Source of the DNA: Hofstenia miamia
Taxonomy: Eukaryota; Xenacoelomorpha; Acoela; Hofsteniidae
Length of the DNA stretch: 31,050 bases
Assembly: GCA_900660155.1 (NCBI GenBank)
Contig: CABFPE010000528.1
Location: 553,933 to 584,982 of the forward strand
Reading direction: 5' to 3'
Positions 9,805 through 18,660 of the stretch are shown here, one piece after another (position 1 is the stretch's first letter; each line of letters opens with the position of its first letter). The position numbers and the translations under genes were made by a program. The notes under the pieces are model-generated. The model was not told the DNA's origin and searched no databases. It saw only the letters and a program-made list of their open reading frames with translations.

Positions 9805-12800
9805 AGGGAGCGCCACCTCCGGTAAAACGTGCGCCCGTGTTAATTGTAACAGACCTAATTAAGACTAATACAATTACAGTTGTAATAAATGGAGTGATGG
9901 TCAAGGCAACGATAGATACGGGAGCAGTAATATCAATTATTACTGACGAATGTGCGGCGAAAATAGGAATTGACAATAGAAAATTGGAAAGTGAAAAGAG
10001 CAGATTACTTAACGCATCGGGAGATTACATTGATACCAAAGGGAAGTTAGTAGAAGTACCAATAAGGATAGCTAACACTACGTTTTTGCAAACATTTACA
10101 GTAATAGACACAGAAAAAAATGCGCTCCCCTACGAAGTAATATTAGGAAATGATTTTTTGATGAATAACAGATGTATCATTGACTACACCAACAAAACTA
10201 TATCGGTCCAAGAAGAAATAGTAACAACTTGCGAAGAAGAGCAAGGTACAGAAACTATAGAATTTCGGCTAACAGAAGACGTGAAGATTTTACCTAATAA
10301 TTGGAAGATGTGTCAGATAGAAACGGAGAATTATGTGATGTCTGAAGTTATGATATACGATCAAAAAGGTATAAATACGAAAAAGGTCTCTATACCATCA
10401 AGTTTGTGTGTAGTAAAAAATGGCAGAGGAATGATACCAATGTTAAACGCAACTAATCATGTGGTCAATATAAAGAAGGATACTTTAAGGTTAAAAGGAA
10501 AAAAAGTAAAAACCGAGAAAACGATGGTGAACAAGGCGATTAATATAATACAAGAAGAAAATGAGGAGTATCAAATACCAGAAATAACAGAAGAGGAGTA
10601 TCAACACCTAAGCGCGGAAGAAAGAAAACAATTGGTAGGAATACTTAAAAGACATGCAAGAATATTTAATTATGGAGAAATAAGTGTGGGAAAAGCAGTT
10701 GGAGAGACGCACAAAATAATAACCACAACGGAAGAACCAATAAGATTGCCATGCAGAAGAGTTCCCGAACACTTAAAAGAACATTATAACACGATATTGA
10801 ATGAACTAATTGACAATAAGATAATTAGGCCAAGCGAAAGTCCTTATGCCGCGCCCACGGTATTCGTGAAACAAGGTGAGAAATACAGACTCTGCATAGA
10901 TTTCCGGAAACTTAATGATATAACAAAGAAAGATGCCTACCCACTCCCGAGGATAGAAGACATTATATATGAAGCCAGTAAAAATAAGTATTACACATGC
11001 ATAGATCTCTGCAAAGCATACTGGCAAGTGCCAATGGAACCTTCAGATATTGAAAAGACAGCATTTATAACGCCATATGGACTGTACGAATGGATGTACA
11101 TGGCTTTTGGGTTATGTAATGCACCGGCTACATTTCAGAGATATGTGACAAAAGTTTTGAAACAGAATAACAGACAAGTCGAAAAAGGGATAAGTGCATA
11201 CATAGACGACATACTCATAGCGAGCGAAACAATTGAAGAACATTTTGAAAAACTCGATAGAACGCTAAACATCCTGTATAAAGCGGGGTTACGAGTAAAT
11301 GGAAAGAAATGTGAAATTTTAAAGGAACAAGTCGTATTTTTGGGAAGGCAGATCCGGAAAGGAGAAATTCGGATGAAGAACAACGCCAGAGACATGATTC
11401 AGAATATTAACAGCCCGAAAACAAAAAAGGATCTACAGAGAATTATGGGTTTTATTAACTACTATGGTTCTTTTATATCGAATGTAGCACACAAAACCGG
11501 AAAAATGACAGAACTGTTAAAGAAGAACAAAGTCTTCGAATGGACGTGGAGAGAACAGGAACAGTTGGATAATATAAAGAATGAGTTAAGCCAAATGCCT
11601 TCATTAAATACGCCGGACTATGATAAAGAGTTTATTCTCGATTGCGATGCAAGTAATGTTGCCATAGGGGCGTGCTTGGGCCAAATCAAAGACGGCAAGG
11701 AAGTGCCGATACAGTTCTTTAGTAGAAAGTTAAAACAAAGCGAAGAAAATTATGGATCAACGAAATTGGAGATGTTATCATTGGTCGAAAGTATAAAGAA
11801 ATTTCGGTACTTTTTAATAGGACAAACATTTAAAGTGAGAACTGATAATAGTGGGCTCGCATGGCTTAAAAAGTTTTCAGGCGATAAATCATCAATTGTA
11901 TCACGATGGATTGAATACTTAAATGAGTTCAAATTTAACATAGAACATCGGAAAGGAACGTTACATAAGAACGCAGACTTTTGGACGGCGCTTCCCGAAT
12001 ATCAACGAGATATAGAAAAGGTCGACGGCGAAAAGAAAAAGTTTCACTTCATGTCACATAATGAATATATAGAATTACCCGAAATCAATACAGACAAAAA
12101 AGGGAATGCTATAATGCCAATAACAATTAAGGAAGAGATATCAGAAAGAGATATAATCGAAAAACAAAAAAGTGACTTGATACTGAAAGATATAAGAGAC
12201 AAGATGAACAATGACGAATGGACACTGGCGAAAGAAGCTAAAAGTTATTTTCAGCGGTATAAATGGAAATTAAATAGTAATGGACTTTTGTACATAGAAG
12301 GAAAGACGCTAAGAATAGCGATACCTGAATATTACAAAAGGGAATTAGTTAGGAAGATACACGAAAATGGACATTTGGGTATTATACAAACGGAAAACAC
12401 CTTTAACGCTCGATTTATAACCACAAGCATTCGAAGAACAGTCGAAGATGTGATTAATAAATGTAACACATGTCTTATAAATAATAAGAGTCACTTTCCG
12501 ATACAAGTAGCACCGCTTGAAAAAATCATGGCAACGGCCCCTAACGAAATTGTTCATGTGGATTTGGAAAAATTGTCTCAAGACGACGAAGGTTATCAGT
12601 ATATATTAGTATTGGTGGATAACTTCACAAAATACGCTCGAATGATACCGCTAGATTCAACAACCGCAAAAGTAGTAGCAGATAAAATTATAAAAGAGTG
12701 GATCTTAAAATTCGGACCAATGCAAACAATAATATCTGATAGAGGCGTTCAATTCGAGAGTAAATTGTTTGAAGAAATGACCAAACTAATGGAGATATTA

Positions 12801-13727
12801 ACAGAGAAGACAACCGCATATCACCCACAAGCTAATGGAGCAGTGGAAAGATTGAATAGAACAATGATAAAATTGATAAGAGTATTAACGTCAAGAGTCG
12901 GAGGAAGAGATTGGAGAGAAGTATTGGAAATAGTTGAATATTTCTATAATACATCGGTACACTCCACGACGGGAATGACCCCATATAAAGCTATGTATGG
13001 AAGAGAAGCGGCAACGCCGGTATCAATGCAATATCATGCATACTCTGAGAAGCCAGATCACGATTACATAAGAAGATTGAAAGACCAGATAACAGGAATC
13101 CACGAAGCTATGTGCCATAATATAAAGAAGTCAGCGATAAGGCAAGAAAGAAATTTCAACAAAAAGATATATGGCGAACCACACAGGGTAGGGGACAAAG
13201 TTTACGCATACACTCTAATGAGAACACAAGACGTGAACCAAGTAAGGAAACTTAAAACACAGTGGTCAGGGCCATTCACGGTAATACAAACACTACCCAA
13301 TAATAATTATAAATTGAATGACGGACGAGTATTACATTTTCAGAATTTAAAAAGAGCAACAGTAAACATAGAGCAAGTAACCCTTGACAAAAACGCAGAG
13401 TTTAAAATTGTACAGGTTGATGATGGTACATATGCCGAAATGGACGATCTAGATAGTGTTCAAGAAGAAGAATTTCAAGAAGAATATAGACCTGAGAGAG
13501 ATGAACCTGAAGTTGAAAAAAGGATAATGCCCCAGAGGGCAGCTAAAAACAAATTAAAATATGACCCAGAGATATGGGATATTAATTTAGTAACTGAATT
13601 TAGGAAAAATGAAACGAACGGAACGATCACCGCTGAAATCGAGGAGAGTAAGAAGGAGAAGGACCCCGCAGACCGATCGTCAAATAAAGGGCGTGAGGAT
13701 ACAGGGAACATCAGCGAGCTCCACTAA
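9801..13727 (+). CDS. pol: Pol polyprotein, copy 1: protease, RT, RNase H, integrase
   Basis: Expressed as Gag-Pol by -1 shift at 9795-9801; there is no ATG near the start, so coordinates begin at the first shifted codon. Residues are counted from the GTG at 9837. Aspartic protease D27-TGA with the ILGND flap-side motif near 101-106. RT with the YAAPTVFVKQ and LCIDFRKLN blocks, FGLCNAPATFQ and catalytic Y455-I-D-D. RNase H with D602/D604, E645 and D670. Integrase zinc finger H842-x3-H846-x29-C876-x2-C879, then catalytic D909, D968 and E1004 (exactly 35 residues between the last two, DD35E), and a GPF module at 1145-1147. No chromodomain is seen. The order RT-RH-IN places it in Ty3/gypsy. All catalytic residues are present. 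The C-terminal tail overlaps ORF3 by 119 bases. Confidence 0.95.
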   Translation, partial: LEGAPPPVKRAPVLIVTDLIKTNTITVVINGVMVKATIDTGAVISIITDECAAKIGIDNRKLESEKSRLLNASGDYIDTKGKLVEVPIRIANTTFLQTFTVIDTEKNALPYEVILGNDFLMNNRCIIDYTNKTISVQEEIVTTCEEEQGTETIEFRLTEDVKILPNNWKMCQIETENYVMSEVMIYDQKGINTKKVSIPSSLCVVKNGRGMIPMLNATNHVVNIKKDTLRLKGKKVKTEKTMVNKAINIIQEENEEYQIPEITEEEYQHLSAEERKQLVGILKRHARIFNYGEISVGKAVGETHKIITTTEEPIRLPCRRVPEHLKEHYNTILNELIDNKIIRPSESPYAAPTVFVKQGEKYRLCIDFRKLNDITKKDAYPLPRIEDIIYEASKNKYYTCIDLCKAYWQVPMEPSDIEKTAFITPYGLYEWMYMAFGLCNAPATFQRYVTKVLKQNNRQVEKGISAYIDDILIASETIEEHFEKLDRTLNILYKAGLRVNGKKCEILKEQVVFLGRQIRKGEIRMKNNARDMIQNINSPKTKKDLQRIMGFINYYGSFISNVAHKTGKMTELLKKNKVFEWTWREQEQLDNIKNELSQMPSLNTPDYDKEFILDCDASNVAIGACLGQIKDGKEVPIQFFSRKLKQSEENYGSTKLEMLSLVESIKKFRYFLIGQTFKVRTDNSGLAWLKKFSGDKSSIVSRWIEYLNEFKFNIEHRKGTLHKNADFWTALPEYQRDIEKVDGEKKKFHFMSHNEYIELPEINTDKKGNAIMPITIKEEISERDIIEKQKSDLILKDIRDKMNNDEWTLAKEAKSYFQRYKWKLNSNGLLYIEGKTLRIAIPEYYKRELVRKIHENGHLGIIQTENTFNARFITTSIRRTVEDVINKCNTCLINNKSHFPIQVAPLEKIMATAPNEIVHVDLEKLSQDDEGYQYILVLVDNFTKYARMIPLDSTTAKVVADKIIKEWILKFGPMQTIISDRGVQFESKLFEEMTKLMEILTEKTTAYHPQANGAVERLNRTMIKLIRVLTSRVGGRDWREVLEIVEYFYNTSVHSTTGMTPYKAMYGREAATPVSMQYHAYSEKPDHDYIRRLKDQITGIHEAMCHNIKKSAIRQERNFNKKIYGEPHRVGDKVYAYTLMRTQDVNQVRKLKTQWSGPFTVIQTLPNNNYKLNDGRVLHFQNLKRATVNIEQVTLDKNAEFKIVQVDDGTYAEMDDLDSVQEEEFQEEYRPERDEPEVEKRIMPQRAAKNKLKYDPEIWDINLVTEFRKNETNGTITAEIEESKKEKDPADRSSNKGREDTGNISELH
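13602..13608 (+). promoter_or_regulatory. Candidate 3' splice acceptor before ORF3
   Basis: AATTTAG/GAAAA lies just before the ORF3 ATG at 13609; a second TTTAG is at 13586-13590. The pyrimidine tract is poor, so this is a weak candidate. Joining 8150 to 13604 would keep the frame of the third upstream ORF into ORF3 in copy 1, but not in copy 2. Confidence 0.2.
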
Positions 13728-16700
13728 CATAACTAAATCTCCGCAATCCGATTGCCAAATAAAGGGCATGACGATGGAGAATTCTCCACCCAGCAACAAG
13801 CGACGCAGAGTTAGAAGAAGGGCTCCACAGTCCGATTACCAATTAAAGGGTATGACGACGGAGCAGATGACACCTACCAACAAACGACGAAGAATAAGGA
13901 GGAGGTCTCCTCAATCTGATTACCGAATAAAGGGTATGAGGATGGAGACAATAAAAGAGAAATCACCCTCTACCAAATGTCAATTAACGGGCAGGCGGGT
14001 AAATGAGGGCCATCAACGAGATACTGATCGCCAATTAAAGGGCGTGAGGTTGGAAACACCGAATTATGCACACTCCCCTTCAACATCTACAAGTACTCAA
14101 AGCCAAATAAAGGGCGGCGAGGAAACAGCATCCACGAGTACTCAAAGCCAATTAAAGGGCGGCGAGGAAATAACTTCAGTAGCTATGGAAAGTTGGGATA
14201 CACAACCCATAAGTGATGACTCCGATATGGATACTTCGCAGATACCGTCAACGAGCTCAATCCCCACAACAACAAGCTCAGGAATTTTTTCGTACAGACA
14301 AACGTCAACAACTACAAAATCATCACGATCGGAAGAGAGAGAGAGCCGCATGACAAAAATAGGACGAGATAGAATACATCCCTATTTCATAGCAAACAGA
14401 AAAATGAGATATAATTCGTACGACAATCTATCGCCAGAAACTAAGCGGCTAATACAACACAGTACTTCCACCAAAGAGAATGAAAGTTATGCGATCCCAA
14501 TCGTTATTGATAAGAAAAATCGTCCAACTTGCAATACGATAATAGCATATAAGGAAGATATGAAGGAACAATTCAACAGACCATACTTCAAAAGTACAGT
14601 CCATATCACGTTTGATGAACAATTCACAATGAAAGATGTCCAGAAACTGGTAAAAAATAAAATCAAAATTATAAATGAATGCGAACAAGTAAACCTCGAT
14701 AAAAACCATCTGACGATAGTCTATTTTGTAAAAGACGCTGAGATAGAATCAAAAAGACTTCAAACTAACATCGAAGAAACACTCAAAATAGCTAAGAAAC
14801 AGAAGACGAGGGTAATACTAATCGTAACACAGAAATCAGAAGAATTACCGGACTGTATAAAAGAATTGGAAATCAGATTAGATAATTTGTTCACAGTGGA
14901 TAATGGTACAAGAAGAATATCTGAACTGATAAAAATGGACTTACAAATTAATGAAATAGCCCCAGCGGAGAGAATCATGGTGGAACCTAAAATCGCTATC
15001 GACATGTACTATCAAACACGTACTATGGAACTGCTGGGGATAAACGAAAATTTGGAAGAGACTGGAAACTTGTTTCTAAAGTGCAGTATGAACCAAACAC
15101 CTGAGCATTTGGAAAAGATAGCGACAGTATGGTCAGAGATTAAAGCAGAAAAGCCTACGCATGAGGAGTGGCCAATGATAGACATAAAATCGCCCACGAA
15201 AAAGTATCATAAAAGTACTGAGGCCACGTTATACGAGATCAGAAGAGCGTATGAAATGGAAGCTAAGAGGAACTTTAAAACACAAATGTTTGAAGAAATT
15301 AATGCCCCAGAGATCAGAGCCAGAACAGCCATTTGGATACTAACGATCGCACTAACATACAATGATAAGTTGGTACTGCCTATGATGCGAAAGGAGCGGA
15401 GACAAATAGCTAGACAGAAAAAATTTGAAATAGCTGTAGCGCCGATTCCGACGAACATTAAACAGTGGTTGTTGCAAAATGTAGAGATGTTACCGATGTC
15501 TCCGACTAAAAAAGTACAACAAAGATTTGAAAAACATTTTACAAGGTTGTTAGTACAGCAACATACATTGGGAAGACCCAGCATAATAGAACTAGCAAAC
15601 AAAACGGGGATCTGCCCAAGTGAGATCGATATTCTAACGGATGAAACAAAGAAATATATGTGGGGCGCAACCTCTAACACGAAACTAAGGGCGCTTAAAA
15701 ATCAACCGTGGCTAACGACTAGGAATTTAATTAGAAGAGAGCACGCGGAAACGGTGCAGACGATAAAAATGGTAGAAGAAAAGAGAATTCATGAGGTGAT
15801 CACAAAAGAGATAAAGAAATATCTGAAAAATTATCCGCAGTGTGCCTATACCAAAATTATCAAACGCTCAGAAACCATGAGGAAAGAGGGAAAAAATTGC
15901 CCCATCGAAATTATTGAAATGGTGAGTAAGAGTAAAGAAGAAATGTTAATGGAAGAAAAACTCTTACAGTCTACCGACATAGCCTTAACTCCGAATACAC
16001 AACGAGTAATCGATAAAGTTAATATTGAGAAGTGGGGCGAACAGGAGCCCAGCGAACTATCATGGGTCGACACTGATGACGAAAGACTGTTAGTAGAAAT
16101 CACGGTGCGACGAGAAAGAACAAACAATATTGTACAAAGAATATTTGGAGAAGTGTACGAAAGAGAAACCAAATCGTTAATTAAAGTTCTCTGTACGGAA
16201 GCATTTACCAGACAAGAGATAGACGAACTATTGGAGCCACAAAACCAGATCGCGGTGGATATAGAGTGTATTACGTCGAAAATGATAATAAAACCTGAGA
16301 CGGCCCAGAATTTGATGAAGAATGGTCTAACCGATACCTTCTGGGAAAATATTAAGAAGTCGAAGAACAATTATCCCGCGACGTTCGGCATGGCCACAAC
16401 GGCAGAAATGCAAGGCTCATATGAGGCGATAGAAGAGAAAACAATGACAACGATATTAAAATGCGCGCCACCTCCGACTATCTTCATACCAATGCTGCTA
16501 CCAACTTGGAGATTGAAAGACAAAAGAGCCATTAAAGCAATGTGGCACGAAGAAAATACATACGTCAACAGCAGACAAGCAGCTGAAAGAATAGTCAATG
16601 ACGATCGTTATAAGAAGTCAAAAGAGATCTTATTAAAGAATGATAATAAAGAAAGAGTCTTTATAGAAGGGCAAGTTACACCCTATGACCTCTATAGAGA

Positions 16701-17334
16701 AGGAGAACCAATATGCAGACAAATCAAGAAAGTCCGAGCAGAAATCGAAAAAAGGTCGACACAAACTGTGATATTATTCTCTGGGATCAATGACATTGTG
16801 TGGGGAGAACTTTGGAGTTCACGATATCGATACTACGACGTAATGAGGAGAGTGGAAATTATCACCATGGTCAGATTAGGAAAGAATGAACCGGAAAACA
16901 TCACCGAAGAAGAAGTACTGGAAAACATAAGTGCATTCTACGACGAAGCGTCGATTTCAAAGTCATTACGATCAACGTATGAATTCTTCTACCCAAATAC
17001 GACGATTCATCCAGATTTGGCACACACCAGTAGAATTGACGCGATTATGACATTAATGATAGCCATAAAGGGCATGAAACTCTACAGAAAACACTACGAG
17101 ATATTCAACGAAAAGTTAAACGAATTACGGAGTATGTGTACGATAGCTAAATCTCTAAAGAACCCGTCGTTCTTAAGACACAAGAAGATGCTAACAACAG
17201 AGAAAGACGTCGTGCTAAAAATTACGAAAGATGAGGCGTACGAAAACGTTACGTGGGAAATGAAAGAAGCCAGTGAGATAATCAAAAAGGCGGCCGAGAT
17301 GGTACATGGAGAGAGAGTGGTCATCCTTAATTAG
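13609..17334 (+). CDS. ORF3, 1,241-aa protein of unknown function, copy 1
   Basis: Not assigned to any family. It fills the env position but shows no signal peptide, membrane anchor or furin-type site in an envelope-like context, so I do not call it env. Seen: residues 1-110 with three arginine-rich clusters (nuclear-localisation or RNA-binding type) interleaved with repeats centred on PQSDYQ(I/L)KGM; more such repeats to about 187; a Ser/Thr-rich acidic stretch to about 250; then a folded-looking remainder rich in Lys, Glu and Ile. Around 365-435, alternating hydrophobic strands and helices suggest an alpha/beta fold. Near the C-terminus SGINDI (1058-1063) and DLAH (1136-1139) recall blocks III and V of SGNH hydrolases, but no GDS serine is evident. 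It starts at ATG 13609, inside the pol end; the repeat pattern already begins in the overlap, supporting this frame. It ends 7 bases before the polypurine tract. Confidence 0.85.
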   Translation: MKRTERSPLKSRRVRRRRTPQTDRQIKGVRIQGTSASSTNITKSPQSDCQIKGMTMENSPPSNKRRRVRRRAPQSDYQLKGMTTEQMTPTNKRRRIRRRSPQSDYRIKGMRMETIKEKSPSTKCQLTGRRVNEGHQRDTDRQLKGVRLETPNYAHSPSTSTSTQSQIKGGEETASTSTQSQLKGGEEITSVAMESWDTQPISDDSDMDTSQIPSTSSIPTTTSSGIFSYRQTSTTTKSSRSEERESRMTKIGRDRIHPYFIANRKMRYNSYDNLSPETKRLIQHSTSTKENESYAIPIVIDKKNRPTCNTIIAYKEDMKEQFNRPYFKSTVHITFDEQFTMKDVQKLVKNKIKIINECEQVNLDKNHLTIVYFVKDAEIESKRLQTNIEETLKIAKKQKTRVILIVTQKSEELPDCIKELEIRLDNLFTVDNGTRRISELIKMDLQINEIAPAERIMVEPKIAIDMYYQTRTMELLGINENLEETGNLFLKCSMNQTPEHLEKIATVWSEIKAEKPTHEEWPMIDIKSPTKKYHKSTEATLYEIRRAYEMEAKRNFKTQMFEEINAPEIRARTAIWILTIALTYNDKLVLPMMRKERRQIARQKKFEIAVAPIPTNIKQWLLQNVEMLPMSPTKKVQQRFEKHFTRLLVQQHTLGRPSIIELANKTGICPSEIDILTDETKKYMWGATSNTKLRALKNQPWLTTRNLIRREHAETVQTIKMVEEKRIHEVITKEIKKYLKNYPQCAYTKIIKRSETMRKEGKNCPIEIIEMVSKSKEEMLMEEKLLQSTDIALTPNTQRVIDKVNIEKWGEQEPSELSWVDTDDERLLVEITVRRERTNNIVQRIFGEVYERETKSLIKVLCTEAFTRQEIDELLEPQNQIAVDIECITSKMIIKPETAQNLMKNGLTDTFWENIKKSKNNYPATFGMATTAEMQGSYEAIEEKTMTTILKCAPPPTIFIPMLLPTWRLKDKRAIKAMWHEENTYVNSRQAAERIVNDDRYKKSKEILLKNDNKERVFIEGQVTPYDLYREGEPICRQIKKVRAEIEKRSTQTVILFSGINDIVWGELWSSRYRYYDVMRRVEIITMVRLGKNEPENITEEEVLENISAFYDEASISKSLRSTYEFFYPNTTIHPDLAHTSRIDAIMTLMIAIKGMKLYRKHYEIFNEKLNELRSMCTIAKSLKNPSFLRHKKMLTTEKDVVLKITKDEAYENVTWEMKEASEIIKKAAEMVHGERVVILN
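13660..14170 (+). repeat. Eight degenerate CCAAWTAAAGGG-type repeats within ORF3
   Basis: A core close to CCAA(A/T)TAAAGGG(C/T) recurs at about 13681, 13755, 13840, 13924, 13979, 14030, 14102 and 14147, always in the ORF3 frame as Q-(I/L)-(K/T)-G. Spacing is irregular (45-85 bases). Flanking residues in the first four units are (S/A)PQSD upstream and M/V-x-x-E downstream. The first unit lies in the pol/ORF3 overlap. Copy 2 keeps all eight. Confidence 0.8.
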
Positions 17335-17341
17335 CTATGCT

Positions 17342-17351
17342 GGAGGGGGAG
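17342..17351 (+). promoter_or_regulatory. Polypurine tract of copy 1
   Basis: GGAGGGGGAG directly before LTR2, the plus-strand primer. Identical tracts precede LTR3 and LTR4. Confidence 0.9.
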
Positions 17352-17676
17352 TGTGACATAATCCATCATTCTATCATGATTGGTCAAGATGAGAGGAAAA
17401 GGATAAGGAAACAAAGACTAAATTTATTATTGATTATAATGATTAAATTGTAAATCATGATAGGATTGATTATTTTCACTTTGTAAATGTTTTGTGCAAT
17501 ATTATCTAAAATTATACTCGACGGTATTTGACAAAACAAAAGATGGTCAAACAGCATAGTCAAATTAAAGCTGACGTTGCGTAAAATTAGCAGAAATATT
17601 AAAGCGAGGGAAAAACTGTCAACAAGAAAGATTAACAGGTACTTGTCGAGTATTTAGTTGTTTATCACCAAAGTGC

Positions 17677-17684
17677 TATAAATA
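17677..17684 (+). promoter_or_regulatory. TATA box candidate in LTR2
   Basis: TATAAATA, at the same LTR position as in LTR1 and LTR3. Confidence 0.5.
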
Positions 17685-18533
17685 TAATGAATCAGATGTA
17701 ACTATTGATGAGCAAATCTACTTTGGATTCGTTTTCTATTGTCAGGTCATTTTGTATATTTAAATGGAAAGCTAAACGTATACGAACTAGGGTGATTGTA
17801 TGGTGGTTCCCAACCCCCAGTTAACACTGTACTCTAAGGTTACAGATAGGTATAGGAGTTTTTGCCGTTATAGCTTTCCTAATTGTCGTTGCTTGTCTGA
17901 TAGAGTTATCGCGACCTATAAGTCTTACATGTTGATTATATTATTGATGAACTCCAGTTATTCGTTACTATCTTTACTATGTTCCAGGATGATTGATGAT
18001 TTCACAGTGGTCACACTTATATGTTTATTACGATTGTATCTTTATATCTTATTACATATAGTAACTCTAATAGTTGTTACATGTTGCTCAATGTTATATA
18101 AGGGAGACCTTCGGCCGACTTACAGTTCTTATTTCTTGCTGGCGGCATTGATTGTTTACATGTATAAAGGGCTATTATTTATTTATCTATATGTAAAGTT
18201 ATTAAATGTAGGGACTCATAATAAGCTATTACAGCCGAATGGTTGCACCACTTCGTTTATTGCACTAGTTCGTAATAACAAAAACAATCAATGCACTAAA
18301 TTACTAAGTAGTTGCCATTCCATTTACACTGAGTTCGCTATTCACAATGCCATTCCATTATTGTTCTCTATCTCACATCAACAGTTCCATTGGTAAGATG
18401 CAGCTGGCGAGTGCGTTCCTGGAGTCGCACGTTTACTATTGAGTGTTGATCCTGTCTTCCAAGCTATCTGCCTTACCTAAATAAGTTGAGTTAATTAAGC
18501 AGCTACAAAGGCTCTTGCATATTAAATTAGTTT

Positions 18534-18539
18534 AATAAA
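18534..18539 (+). terminator. LTR2 polyadenylation signal
   Basis: AATAAA at the position conserved in LTR1 and LTR3; it would end copy 1 transcripts. Confidence 0.6.
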
Positions 18540-18660
18540 CAGCACACTTGTTATAAAGGAGAGAGAACGGAAAAGTGTCAACTCAGATTCGTGGTTAATC
18601 TAAGAAAAGTAATAGCTTTCTCTAAATAACGCCCTCATGTTGAGTTGGCATGATTCTACA

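Larger units (their letters stand above)
6645..18660 (+). mobile_element. Element copy 1, full length, all ORFs intact
   Basis: This copy has LTR1, a tRNA-Arg-type primer site, a leader, gag, pol, ORF3, a polypurine tract and LTR2. No frameshift or stop interrupts gag, pol or ORF3, so it could be a recently active or coding-competent copy. The two bounding LTRs differ at roughly 3% of sites and by a 5-base gap. That difference need not date an insertion, because LTR2 is shared with copy 2. Confidence 0.9.
17352..18660 (+). repeat. LTR2 (shared by copies 1 and 2)
   Basis: 1,309 bases, TGTGACATAATCC to GATTCTACA. It has TATAAATA at 17677-17684 and AATAAA at 18534-18539. A second TATA-like box, TATATAAG at 18095-18102, is present here and in LTR3 but altered in LTR1. 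It acts at once as 3' LTR of copy 1 and 5' LTR of copy 2. Its last ~240 bases carry several private differences not shared by LTR1 and LTR3. Confidence 0.95.

Noticed and set aside
9806..9836. Larger stem downstream of the frameshift site pairing GGG..CGC with GCGCCC
   Set aside because: In copy 2 the matching base is changed to A without a compensating change, so the pairing is not conserved.
9837..9839. GTG at 9837 as an independent pol start
   Set aside because: The pol frame is open further upstream and a slippery heptamer lies at the gag stop. Frameshifting explains pol expression better than GTG initiation.
15207..15680. Long antisense open frame (157 codons) across ORF3, repeated in copy 2 at 25919-26392, and a 174-codon one at 15846-16370
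   Set aside because: These are shadows of the ORF3 codon pattern on the other strand; there is no motif, and their frames simply mirror ORF3.
13609..17334. ORF3 as an envelope gene, from its position
   Set aside because: No signal peptide, no long C-terminal hydrophobic anchor, and a strongly charged composition throughout.
17800..18396. 198-codon hydrophobic ORF inside LTR2 and LTR3 (28392-28988), recalling LTR-encoded accessory genes
   Set aside because: LTR1 has a 5-base gap that breaks it, and differences from LTR1 are mostly amino-acid changing (roughly 12 against 4 silent), as expected for non-coding DNA. The hydrophobic look follows from T-rich sequence.
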